Positions 56,601-64,000 of a stretch of DNA of 64,000 bases are shown in pieces (the first letter of the stretch is position 1; every line of letters starts with the position of its first letter). The notes below the pieces were generated by a model that was not told the origin of the DNA, made no database searches, and worked only from the letters and a program-made list of their open reading frames with translations. Origin of the DNA: Gemmatimonadota bacterium (GTDB taxonomy: Bacteria; Gemmatimonadota; Gemmatimonadetes; Longimicrobiales; Gaopeijiaceae). A program made the position numbers and the translations under genes. The stretch is from NCBI GenBank assembly GCA_012267435.1, contig JAAXGM010000013.1, positions 1 through 64,000 of the forward strand, read 5' to 3'.

Positions 56601-58884
56601 CGAGGTCGTCGCACACCAAGCGTAGTCTCCGCACATCGTCGGCGGGTCGACCGGCGACAAAAACGTCTTTCCTGAAATAGGTTCGTCCCTTGAGCACCTT
56701 CGGCGTGAACAATCCGAATCGCTTCCACTTGCCGCCGCCCCGGAGATGGTGAGCCACGACCGCCGCATCGGAACGTACCCTTCGCGGGTCGAGTCCCTTC
56801 GGTCGAGTCACGGTTCGATTGCCAAGCCTAGCCAGTAGCTGTTCGATCTTCCCGATGCGCTCCTCCGTCAGGTTGAGTAGCCTGCGCCACCTGGTGTCTC
56901 GACCCGTGACCAAGTCTTTCAGCGCCATGGGCAGCCACGCGTTGTGTTGGCCCTGGAGAGCGAGCTCTTTCCGTCGCGCCTCAAGGCTGTTGAGATCGCG
57001 GGCTAGACTGGCTCGTACCTCGCCCGACAACGCCCGAATCGGCGCGTAGGCCGAGTGCGCGTGGAGCACGTCGTCCACTTGGTCACGGCGCCTCCGTGCC
57101 TCAATCTCATTCGATACGATACGCGCGAAGTCCCCCGGCGCGGTAAGAGCAGCAACCTTCGGGGTCTTGAGCAGCGAATCCTCGACATCCCTGTCCGAGT
57201 ACTGCCTCCGAATCTCCAGCCATTGGGCCGCCTCGGCATTGGAAACCGTCGGACGATTCGGCACATCGCGCCCCAACCGAAACCACCCAAACGTCGCGCG
57301 CTCGTCGGCGACCCTCGCTGCGATTGTTGAAGCCGTACCCTGGTATGCTCCATCGAGCAGGACATGTGACAGAGTTTCGTCTTTCCGCAGGCTTTGGATC
57401 TCCGAGTCGATTCGAGCGATGTTCCTTCGAGCCTTGTCAAGCTCACGATCAATCTGCGCGATCCTGTAGCCATAATCGTAGGGCGAGTAGGACGCTTGTC
57501 GGTTCGTGATCCCCTCGACGGCGGCGTTAACCTCTGCGAAAGCGTCGCCGCCGTGCCCGAGCAGGCTGACGCACAGAGGCTGGATCTCAGGTGGGAGCTT
57601 GCGCTTTAGCACTCGGAGGGCGCGTCCCGTTTCCGCTGTGATTAGTACTCGCTTGCCCTTGGCGAGAAGGTGGCACATGAGGTTGGCGATGGTGTGGCTC
57701 TTCCCCGTGCCGGGTGGGCCTTGAACCAGCACCCCTTGGTTGCTGTCGATCGCGTTGACGATACGTCGCTGCTCGCGGTTGGCCGCCAATGGGAAGTAGA
57801 TCTCCGACGGCGAAGGCGTGCCCCTACTACTTGGCCCGCCATTTCGGCCGGGGTCTTTGGACGGTTGTCGCTGTCCGCGAGAGGTGCGCTTTCCATCTCC
57901 ATTTCCCCACTCGTCATCAGTCAGTTGACCCCATCCGCGAGGCACGTCGGCGGCTTCGTTCTCGAGGTTCTGGATCAGTTTCTCGTAGATGCGGACCATG
58001 CCCGTCTGAGGGCGTCTGCGGAGAATCAGTGCGGGTGCAAAGCTCACGACGGGGTCACTACGAGTCGCCCGCTTGGCTCCGAGTCCATCGGACCACACTG
58101 CGCCAGGGCTTAGAGCTCCTGCCCAAGTCCTGAGCGGAGCATGGATTAGAGACCGATCCCAGATCGCGTCTCCCACCTCGTCAAGCTGCGCTTCGACCGC
58201 GTCATAGTATGATCGATCGGGTCGGAGTTCGGCCTCAAGCATGTCGTCTTCGACTCGGAGGTTGGCCCCTTCGCCGGGAGCCTCCACGCGAATGACACTC
58301 TTCTCTGGATCGAAGGTCAACTCGACTTGGCTGACCACCGCGTGTCGGCGAACCCGAACAGGCCCACCCCTGGTCGGTGCCTGCCAGTCCATCAGGCCAA
58401 TTCCCAGGACGACCTCGACGATCTCGCTCTGCTTCTGCAATTGATGGTACAGCGCGAAGAGACGGGCATAGAGATCCTGGACCTGCCTGCGACGGCGATC
58501 TTCCGTCGCCCACGCCTCCCGCCGCGACAGAAAGGCCCCAATAGCCTCGACGTCCTCCGGGAAGTCCGCGAGCTGCCCCTCGTCGATCGCTTCGGAGAGT
58601 TCCTCCAACTTGATTTCCTTCAACCATACCGCTACGATATCGTGTGGTTTCGGCTCGCGCTCGAATTCCTGCTTGCGGACTTCGAGCCACGGACCTGCCT
58701 CATCGTAGTCGTCGTTCCAAGCGCCACTTCGGCAGCCCGCTGCTTGTGGCATCTCGTCGAACCAGAGCACGGAATCGTATTCGGCGACGTCACGCACGGT
58801 CTTGCTGCGAAGGCCAACGAACTCCTTCAAGTAACGAGCAAGCCGTAGCGAACGACTTTCGACTCCACTACGGTCAGCGTTCAA
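53668..58884 (-). CDS. Giant superfamily 1 helicase with C-terminal restriction-like nuclease (defence-type)
   Basis: 1,738 residues if it starts at TTG 58884 (AAGGAG ten bases upstream); the track's TTG 59058 adds a basic, unlikely prefix. Residues 1-380 are an unclassified N-terminal region. Walker A GPPGTGKSHTIANLM (G389-K395) starts the split helicase; Walker B DVVIVDEASQLGIES (D1075, E1076) and motif III KKIIVVGDDQQISP follow, with GDAYAFQGDERHVIFLSMVA as motif V/VI. Near 1360-1460 is a Vsr/DUF559-like nuclease: RFESKFERHVYERI, YRIDLVVEGMKGRLAVECDG and WHFVRIRGSDFYRD. The end resembles DUF3320. The order recalls DUF4011/Hhe-type defence helicases, but no DUF4011 was recognised. It is lower in GC than its neighbours and interrupts a housekeeping run, so likely transferred. 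Confidence 0.85.
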   Translation of the reverse strand: MNADRSGVESRSLRLARYLKEFVGLRSKTVRDVAEYDSVLWFDEMPQAAGCRSGAWNDDYDEAGPWLEVRKQEFEREPKPHDIVAVWLKEIKLEELSEAIDEGQLADFPEDVEAIGAFLSRREAWATEDRRRRQVQDLYARLFALYHQLQKQSEIVEVVLGIGLMDWQAPTRGGPVRVRRHAVVSQVELTFDPEKSVIRVEAPGEGANLRVEDDMLEAELRPDRSYYDAVEAQLDEVGDAIWDRSLIHAPLRTWAGALSPGAVWSDGLGAKRATRSDPVVSFAPALILRRRPQTGMVRIYEKLIQNLENEAADVPRGWGQLTDDEWGNGDGKRTSRGQRQPSKDPGRNGGPSSRGTPSPSEIYFPLAANREQRRIVNAIDSNQGVLVQGPPGTGKSHTIANLMCHLLAKGKRVLITAETGRALRVLKRKLPPEIQPLCVSLLGHGGDAFAEVNAAVEGITNRQASYSPYDYGYRIAQIDRELDKARRNIARIDSEIQSLRKDETLSHVLLDGAYQGTASTIAARVADERATFGWFRLGRDVPNRPTVSNAEAAQWLEIRRQYSDRDVEDSLLKTPKVAALTAPGDFARIVSNEIEARRRRDQVDDVLHAHSAYAPIRALSGEVRASLARDLNSLEARRKELALQGQHNAWLPMALKDLVTGRDTRWRRLLNLTEERIGKIEQLLARLGNRTVTRPKGLDPRRVRSDAAVVAHHLRGGGKWKRFGLFTPKVLKGRTYFRKDVFVAGRPADDVRRLRLVCDDLDLEFALSDLGSRWREAGVTDISIDRRLCPAELQPHIEALRRVLEYGDACIEAFRQLSRMSPPIPTPNWMDGEALRWVDLADAADIDKALTEAGRIVELCAQPLSRLRGLHDAHPVVNELAEAIAGRDVAAYSKCHAKVVAIDQARDAQSRRNRIEAAIRLDAPDLAKEIEASLDEPVWDDRLSRWEEAWRWASADEWLRRRSDLDYERKLSQRRHEAEKRKRQLVGDAAAQRAWRHFFQRLSPPQRNALKGWREAVRAMGKGTGRSARIARLKREAREYMRDCRAAIPIWIMPRYLVAEMIDPSPGLYDVVIVDEASQLGIESLFLFYIGKKIIVVGDDQQISPAGVGVADEDVAALQHSFLRNVPHKVALYPQSSVYGNAKIRFGRNIVLREHFRCMPEIIQFSNNLCYASSGTPLDPLRVYSADRLPPIKRRHVDDGYRKGSAQHAVNPPEAEAIVAQIRGCIGDPRYAGMTMGVISLQGKAQARLIESMLLQVLDPEVLEERRLICGDAYAFQGDERHVIFLSMVAAPGEHRIGVLANEAARQRFNVAASRAQDQLWLFHSVELDLLSDRCMRHRLLSYMLDPGREPTDPEEQRFESKFERHVYERITARGFHVRTQVSVGDPVNHRYRIDLVVEGMKGRLAVECDGDRWHGPDRYERDMARQRDLERAGWHFVRIRGSDFYRDRDKAMEPVWAELDRLRIWPSGVDESAGGPSAPKPVGHELRENTGPAEPVSGQPPSPEVPPPATHVREEVTPESTISSDAVPVPKEHMAGPQETPDPPTLREESVHPAIHDPVAFDPGSSGIASYVVFEGRAGPDPRNATTGRVAEGLCRIIDVEGPMLARRAYNLYLSGIGIARMGRQLKRAMNRALQRAIQQGRIAKEDESGSGGLINSIVRTKGSSATVLRERGPRKFEEIPLSELKLMASRLSHDGAINPGSDDHLRAVLEAFDLQRLTAQRRLRFPHGFGAKDSPP

Positions 58885-59077
58885 TTCAAGCCATCTCCTT
58901 CGACCATCGTGCCGACGGATTCCTCCATGTGGTTTCCAAATAGCGCGTGCTTTCCACCTGCCTGTTCCGCCCAGCCGCGAACCAAGATAACGTGGATGCG
59001 CGGACGGTGCCCTGTGGACACCAAGAGCCCAAAGCGTGAGCCAGAGCGACTTCTCCAAGTAGAGATCAAGCCCTCCG

Positions 59078-60034
59078 TTATCGCGTAATCCGCAGGCTTA
59101 GGGAGCCGAACACGCTGCCGGCGCCCGGGTCGAAGGGCTGCACCGAGAGGTCCGGCAAGCCATCGAACCCCGCGGCCCAACCGATCTCGCCCGCCACCAG
59201 AATCACCTGCCAGGTGCGGGAGATGCCGGCGAAGAGGAGCAGACGATCCAGTGCGGGACCGTCGAGCGTTACGCCGCGCGGCCGACGGCCCGATTCCGGG
59301 CCCTCAATGGTGACGGTTCCCGAGTAGCGGTCCCATCCGACGCCGGCAACGATGCCCGCGGCCCGGAACTCCTTGCCGATCAGGGCGCGGACGGAGGTTG
59401 CCGCCGGTTCGAATCGCACGCTGATCGGTGAGTCCCCGGCGCCCAGCAGGACATCTCCGAAGAAGCGTCTCACGGCGGAGACCGAGACACCCGGAACGTC
59501 GAAGGACTCGCGGAGCAGGCCGAGGCGGGCACCGATTCCGGCCGAGTAGGCGTTGTCCCCGAAGCCGTCCGCCTCCGCAAGCCCGATTACGCCAACGGAA
59601 GCGACCAGATCCAGCGACAGGAAGCCCCCGTACCGCAGTGCCCAGCGGAAGCCGTCGAATAGCCCGACCGCTCCCTCGAGCGATGCTTTGGTGACGGTCG
59701 AGCGGAGTTCGGGAAGGTTGATGGCCAAGGCCTCAGCGAGGTCGGGAAGCGGGATTCGAGTACCCGTGAAGCGGGCGCTCAGCGCCATGCGCGGACCCAG
59801 CCCGCGCCGCCATCCCAGGGTACTCGAAGTCCCCGGGATGTCGCTGCCCGCCGATCCGGCCAGGCCGATGCCCGATGCGGCCGCCTGGTATGCCGTGGCC
59901 CCGGCGGCGCACCATATGGCCCCACCGGACGCGTCGCCGCAGCGGTCGGTGAGTTCCGCGACCGCCTGCGCGCGCGCCGGCGACGCGAGAACCGCAAGGA
60001 CGAGCACCAGTACCGGTCCGGCGGCGACCCTCAC
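59078..60034 (-). CDS. Putative outer-membrane beta-barrel protein
   Basis: 318 residues from GTG 60034, overlapping the purM stop by four bases. Signal peptide RVAAGPVLVLVLAVLASPARAQA. The remainder is a series of alternating hydrophobic strands rich in glycine and aromatic residues (RWALRYGGFLSLDLVASVGV, VILVAGEIGWAAGFDGLPDL), ending SVFGSLSLRITR, which would suit the barrel assembly machinery. No specific family is recognised. A pair of cysteines (RCGD...IWCAAG) lies near the N-terminus. Confidence 0.65.
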   Translation of the reverse strand: MRVAAGPVLVLVLAVLASPARAQAVAELTDRCGDASGGAIWCAAGATAYQAAASGIGLAGSAGSDIPGTSSTLGWRRGLGPRMALSARFTGTRIPLPDLAEALAINLPELRSTVTKASLEGAVGLFDGFRWALRYGGFLSLDLVASVGVIGLAEADGFGDNAYSAGIGARLGLLRESFDVPGVSVSAVRRFFGDVLLGAGDSPISVRFEPAATSVRALIGKEFRAAGIVAGVGWDRYSGTVTIEGPESGRRPRGVTLDGPALDRLLLFAGISRTWQVILVAGEIGWAAGFDGLPDLSVQPFDPGAGSVFGSLSLRITR

Positions 60035-61068
60035 CCCAATTCCACCCCCGACCCGGCGACCACCTCCCCCGCGATCCACGCCTCCTCGCCGCGGGCTCGC
60101 AGGCGGGAGACGAGGCCGTCGGCTTCCGTGGGAGCGACCACCAACAGCATGCCCACGCCCATGTTGAAGACGCGGTACATTTCCTCGCGCGCCACGCCGC
60201 CCGCCCGCGCCAGCACGCCGAAAACGGCGGGAGGCCGCCAACTGGCGGTGTCGACGCGCGCGCCCAGCCCCGGCCCCAGCGAACGGGGCAGGTTTCCGGG
60301 GATGCCCCCGCCGGTGACGTGCGCCAACGCGCGAACGGTGCCGCGTTCAAGCTCGGGGCAGAGCGAGCCCAGATAGCTCCGGTGCACCGCCAGCAGGGTG
60401 TCGGCGACCGATTGTCCGGAATCGGGGAACGGGCTGTCGGCGTCGAGCCCCAGGACGTCGAAGACGATGCGGCGGGCCAGCGTGTACCCGTTGGTGTGTA
60501 GGCCGGTGGAGCCCAGCGCGACCAGCGCGTCGCCGGCTCGCGTGCGCGAACCATCGAGCAGCGCGCCCCGTTCGGCGATGCCGACGATGAACCCCGCCAG
60601 GTCGTATTCACCGGGCGCGTAGAAGTCGGGCATCTGCGCCGTCTCGCCTCCCAGCAGCGCGCAGCCGTTGTCGCGGCACGCATGGGCAACCCCGGAGACC
60701 ACCTGACCCACCACTCCGGCGTCCATGTCGCCGGTGGCGAGATAGTCCATGAAGAAAAGTGGCCGCGCGCCCTGCACCAGGATGTCGTTCACGCAGTGGT
60801 TGACCAGATCCGTCCCCACCGTGTCGTGGCGGCCGGAGAGGAACGCCACCTTGAGCTTGGTGCCCACCCCGTCCGCGCTCGAGACCAGCACCGGCGCCTC
60901 CATTCCGCCCGGCACCGCGTACATGCCCCCGAATGAACCCATTCCCGCAAGGGTGTGGCGGTCGTGGGTGCTCGCAACCAGCGACTTGATCGCCTGTTTC
61001 GCCCGATCGGCCGCGTCCAGGTCGACGCCCGCCGCGCGGTAGTCCAGTCCCGGGGAATCGTCAGACAA
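60031..61068 (-). CDS. purM: Phosphoribosylformylglycinamidine cyclo-ligase
   Basis: 345 residues from TTG 61068 with AAAGGAG six bases upstream; it overlaps the PfkB stop by eight bases. Conserved parts are VLVSSADGVGTKLKVAFLSG, LVNHCVNDILVQGARPLFFM, LLGGETAQMPDFYAPGEYDL and VTGGGIPGNLPRSLGPG. It closes the imidazole ring to AIR in purine synthesis. Confidence 0.94.
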   Translation of the reverse strand: MSDDSPGLDYRAAGVDLDAADRAKQAIKSLVASTHDRHTLAGMGSFGGMYAVPGGMEAPVLVSSADGVGTKLKVAFLSGRHDTVGTDLVNHCVNDILVQGARPLFFMDYLATGDMDAGVVGQVVSGVAHACRDNGCALLGGETAQMPDFYAPGEYDLAGFIVGIAERGALLDGSRTRAGDALVALGSTGLHTNGYTLARRIVFDVLGLDADSPFPDSGQSVADTLLAVHRSYLGSLCPELERGTVRALAHVTGGGIPGNLPRSLGPGLGARVDTASWRPPAVFGVLARAGGVAREEMYRVFNMGVGMLLVVAPTEADGLVSRLRARGEEAWIAGEVVAGSGVELG

Positions 61069-61990
61069 TGCTCGCTCCTTTCGGCGAGGGTTCGAAACCA
61101 GCTTGCTCGCCGAGGACGCGCGCCCGTTCGGCCACCTCCCCGACATCCAGTTTCCGGAGACGGTCGAGGGCGAAGGACTCGACGGCGAAGGAGCCCATGA
61201 CGGAAGCATGCACGAGCGCCTCGCGCAGCGCATCCATGCTGCTTCGGGGCACCCCGGCCAGATATCCGGCGAACCCCCCGGCGAAGGCGTCGCCCGCTCC
61301 CGTGGGGTCCACCACGCGCGGCACGGGATAGGCCGGGCAGCGGAAGGCGGCATCACCGTCGAAAAGCCGCGCGCCCCGCGCACCCTCCTTTACGATCACG
61401 CGCCGGGGTCCGCGTTCGCGTACCCAGCGCGCGGCCCGCACGGGATCGGCAATTCCGGAAAGCTGATGGATCTCGGTGTCGTTCACCATCAGGACATCGA
61501 TACGCTCGAGAAGCGACATGAGTGCTTCCCGCTCCCGCTCGATCCAGTAGTTCATGGTGTCGCACACCACCAGCTCGGGTCTCTCCACCTGGTCCAGCAC
61601 CTCTCCTTGGAGCATCGGGTGGATGTTGCCCAGCGAGACGATGCGCGCCTTGCGGAAGGACGCGGGGATGGCCGGTCTGAAGTCGGCGAAGACGCCGAGG
61701 GTCGTGAAGGTGGTCTCCCGGGCGCTGAAATCCGCGTTGTAGGTCCCCCCCCAGCGAAAACTTTCCCCGGGCGCGACCCGCAGCCCCGAGAAGTCGACGC
61801 CCCGCTCCCGCAGAAAGTCCAGTTCCGCCAGCGGGAAGTCGTCGCCGACCACCGCCACCACCTGGACCGGCTGGTAGAGGCTCGCCGCCGCCGCGAAGAA
61901 CGCCGCCGACCCTCCCAGCACCTCCTCCGCCCGCTCGAACGGGGTTTCGACCGTGTCGAGCGCCATGCTTCCCACAATCAGGGTCGACAT
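61061..61990 (-). CDS. PfkB-family sugar or nucleoside kinase
   Basis: 309 residues from ATG 61990. The N-terminal LGGSAAFFAAAASLYQPVQV and the C-terminal VVDPTGAGDAFAGGFAGYLA (anion hole and catalytic aspartate) define the ribokinase/PfkB fold. DTMNYWIEREREALMSLLER and MVNDTEIHQLSGIADPVRAA are like those of a group of kinases next to purM in several phyla. The exact substrate is open. It starts 12 bases after argS. Confidence 0.85.
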   Translation of the reverse strand: MSTLIVGSMALDTVETPFERAEEVLGGSAAFFAAAASLYQPVQVVAVVGDDFPLAELDFLRERGVDFSGLRVAPGESFRWGGTYNADFSARETTFTTLGVFADFRPAIPASFRKARIVSLGNIHPMLQGEVLDQVERPELVVCDTMNYWIEREREALMSLLERIDVLMVNDTEIHQLSGIADPVRAARWVRERGPRRVIVKEGARGARLFDGDAAFRCPAYPVPRVVDPTGAGDAFAGGFAGYLAGVPRSSMDALREALVHASVMGSFAVESFALDRLRKLDVGEVAERARVLGEQAGFEPSPKGASIV

Positions 61991-62001
61991 GCCCCGCAGC
62001 T

Positions 62002-63699
62002 TCAGTCCTCGCGCCGTGCCATGCGGGTCGGAGCCTCCACGCCCAGCAGGGTGAGCGCATTGCGCAGCACCACGCGCACGGCCCCGCTGAGGGCGAGACG
62101 CGCCGCCCTCAGCGCCGGGTCCCCGGCCAGCACGGCGAGGTCGGGATTGCGGGTGGGATTGCCGGCGTGGTACCACGAGTTGACCGTGCCGGAGGTGTGC
62201 TCCAGGTACTCGCACACCAAGTGCGGCGCCCGCGCGCGCGCCGCCCGGCGCACCAGATCCGGGAACTCGCCCAGCCGCCCCATCAACTCGCGCTCGCGCG
62301 GATGCTCCAGCAAGGACAGGTCGAGACCCTCCGGGGTGAGCTGGTCCGCCGTCATGGAGTCGGGATCCATCCCCGCCTTGCGGAAGATGCTGCACATGCG
62401 CGCGTGCGCGTACTTGCTCTTGTAGACCGGGTTGCGGTCGGAGTGGTCCAAGGCCGCGTCCAGATCGAAGACCAGGTGCGCCTCCGGCTTGCGCATCAGG
62501 AAGAAGTAGCGCGCGACGTCCACGCCGACGGCTCCGACCAGCTCGCGCAGCGTCGTGTAGCCTCCGGAGCGCTTGGAGAGCTTCACATCCACCCCGCCGC
62601 GCTCCACGGTCACCATCTGGTGGAGGAGGTACTCGGGATATCCCGGCGGCCGGCCGAGCGCCCGCAGCCCGGCGCGCACCCGGTCGACGGTGCCGTGATG
62701 GTCCGAGCCCTGCACGTTGACGACCTCGTGGAAGCCGCGCCGCCACTTGCTCATGTGATAGGCGACGTCGGGCAGGAAGTAGGTGGGGCTGCCGTCGCTC
62801 TTGACCATCACCCTGTCCTTCTGGTCGCCGAAGGCCGTAGTGGCGAGCCAGATGGCGCCGTCGCGGTCGTAGACATGCCCGGTCCCGCGAAGCGCCGCGA
62901 TGGTCGCGTCGACCGCGCCGTCCGTGTAGAGCGAGGATTCGAGGAAGTAGCGGTCGAAGCGCACGCCGAAGTCGGCGAGGTCGCGGTCCTGCTCATCGCG
63001 CAGCGCGCGCACCGCGAAACGCCGGCAGGCGGCGAGCCGTTCCTCGGGCGCGGAATCCAGGAGGTGGTCGCCCTCCGCTTGCGCGAGCCGCTCCGCGATC
63101 TCGGAGACGTACGCCCCGTGGTACCCATCCTCCGGGAAATCCGCATCCACGCCAAAGTGGTGCAGATAGCGGCAGGCGACGCTCTCCCCCAGCCGCTCGA
63201 TCTGGCGCCCGGCGTCGTTGTAGTAGTACTCCCGGTAGGCCGCCCATCCGGTCCAGTGCAGCAGGTTTGCCAGCGTGTCGCCGAGCGCGGCCTGGCGTCC
63301 GTGGCCCAGGTGCAGGGGGCCGGTGGGGTTGGCGGAGACGAACTCCACCATGACGGCTCTTCCCTGCCCGTCCCGGGAGCGCCCATAGAGCTCGCCCCGG
63401 CGGAGAATCTCCACGATGACCGAGGATACCCGCGAGGCCGAAAAGCGGAAGTTCAGGAAGCCCGGGCCGGCGACCTCCACCGAGGAGATCCCGGTGCCGC
63501 TCAGCTCGAGCCGCCCCGCGACCTCTTCCGCGATTGCGCGCGGCGGACGGCGGAGCCGGGAGGCGAGGGTGAGCGCCACCGAGGACGCGATGTCGCCGTG
63601 GTCCGGGTCGCGCGGCCGCTCCAGCGGGACTTCGTGTCCCGTCACCCCCATCCCGGCGAGCGCCCGTTCGAGTATGTCGCGCAGCGCCCGCCGGTTCAT
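62002..63699 (-). CDS. argS: Arginyl-tRNA synthetase
   Basis: 565 residues from ATG 63699, overlapping the FmdB-like stop (ATGA). N-terminal Add1 domain, then the HIGH motif in NPTGPLHLGHGRQAALGDTL and the KMSKS equivalent VKLSKRSGGYTTLRELV. The DALR anticodon-binding domain ends the protein (YLEHTSGTVNSWYHAGNPTR). It charges tRNA-Arg. Confidence 0.95.
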   Translation of the reverse strand: MNRRALRDILERALAGMGVTGHEVPLERPRDPDHGDIASSVALTLASRLRRPPRAIAEEVAGRLELSGTGISSVEVAGPGFLNFRFSASRVSSVIVEILRRGELYGRSRDGQGRAVMVEFVSANPTGPLHLGHGRQAALGDTLANLLHWTGWAAYREYYYNDAGRQIERLGESVACRYLHHFGVDADFPEDGYHGAYVSEIAERLAQAEGDHLLDSAPEERLAACRRFAVRALRDEQDRDLADFGVRFDRYFLESSLYTDGAVDATIAALRGTGHVYDRDGAIWLATTAFGDQKDRVMVKSDGSPTYFLPDVAYHMSKWRRGFHEVVNVQGSDHHGTVDRVRAGLRALGRPPGYPEYLLHQMVTVERGGVDVKLSKRSGGYTTLRELVGAVGVDVARYFFLMRKPEAHLVFDLDAALDHSDRNPVYKSKYAHARMCSIFRKAGMDPDSMTADQLTPEGLDLSLLEHPRERELMGRLGEFPDLVRRAARARAPHLVCEYLEHTSGTVNSWYHAGNPTRNPDLAVLAGDPALRAARLALSGAVRVVLRNALTLLGVEAPTRMARRED

Positions 63700-64000
63700 C
63701 GCTCCGAACCGGCTTTCGTCTGACTGCCCGCGCCGCTCACGGAGGGAGACCCGCCCGAATCGGCTTCCTGGGAAGTCTTGCCCGAATTGGAGGACGATGT
63801 CGCCGCCATCCTTGCTTCGCTCTTCTTCGGGGATTCGGTCGAATCGTCGTCGGACGCCTTCGCACCGGATGCGGCAACAGGCTCTTTCCCCGTGTCGGCC
63901 GCGGCCTTGTCCCTGTACTCCTGGCTGCGGTGGTCGGTGATGTAGAAGCCTTCGCCCTTGAAGATGAAGCCGGCCCCGCCGGAGATCCTGCGCCGGGCCG
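63696..64000 (-). CDS. FmdB-family zinc-ribbon regulatory protein (C-terminal part, cut by window edge)
   Basis: This is not in the ORF track because its start lies beyond 64000. The minus frame reads RRISGGAGFIFKGEGFYITD, the usual end of the FmdB putative regulatory domain, followed by an acidic, serine-rich disordered tail of about 75 residues. Its TGA at 63698-63696 overlaps the argS ATG, so the two are co-translated. The zinc-binding CxxC part would be upstream of the window. Confidence 0.8.
   Translation of the reverse strand, partial: ARRRISGGAGFIFKGEGFYITDHRSQEYRDKAAADTGKEPVAASGAKASDDDSTESPKKSEARMAATSSSNSGKTSQEADSGGSPSVSGAGSQTKAGSER

Overview
The window reads as a high-GC chromosome segment from a member of the Gemmatimonadota or a close relative. 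This is inferred from five secreted 6-bladed beta-propeller paralogues sharing a GxGPGE signature, Tat-exported enzymes with RRxF signals, class V aminotransferases, DUF1080 proteins and FlgD-like QNYPNPFNP proteins. No rRNA or tRNA gene is visible, so placement rests on protein families alone.

Region 1 (1-14967) is accessory DNA. It opens with a visibly AT-richer gene (565-3765) that fuses a STAND/AAA-type ATPase to a C-terminal phosphoribosyltransferase, a candidate defence or signalling protein. A pseudogene field follows (about 4060-10250): two remnants of AlbA_2/HATPase_4 regulators, a truncated Big2 lipoprotein, a DUF1016 (YhcG-like) nuclease broken by two one-base frameshifts, and at least five relics of an Rpn-like C-terminal domain in partly tandem repeats. 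Between and after these lie beta-propeller genes, an orphan HicB, a RimK-like ATP-grasp ligase, a VapBC-type pair and an AbrB-Doc pair.

Region 2 (14999-41664) is mainly export, nutrient handling and signalling. On the plus strand: a Tat-exported aminotransferase, a DAACS symporter and an M29-like aminopeptidase. Then a two-domain DUF1080 lipoprotein, a giant Big2-LRR-zinc protease coupled to a Tat-exported MocA oxidoreductase, a NatAB-like ABC exporter, an SDR enzyme and two propeller lipoproteins. The nitrogen block follows: glnB (frameshifted), amtB, a GG-N10-GC sigma-54 promoter, two CTACA-N4-KGTAG palindromes and a NifA-like sigma-54 activator. The activator is the last gene of a tightly overlapping operon: membrane protein, propeller, amidohydrolase, activator. 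A Tat-exported HDAC-like deacetylase, another Tat aminotransferase and a FlgD-like protein close the region.

Region 3 (41909-64000) is a minus-strand housekeeping block. Reading downstream from 64000: an FmdB-like protein, argS, a PfkB kinase, purM, an outer-membrane barrel, [helicase-nuclease], ribD, ribE, ribBA, ribH, nusB, hpf, metK, ahcY, a DUF151 nuclease, a membrane-anchored protein, recO and selB. Many neighbours overlap by 1-20 bases. The 1,738-residue helicase-nuclease (53668-58884), of defence-like architecture and different composition, sits inside this block just before the riboflavin genes and looks like a later insertion.

The best candidates for unrecognised biology are the ATPase-phosphoribosyltransferase fusion, the giant helicase-nuclease and the sigma-54/palindrome control region upstream of amtB.
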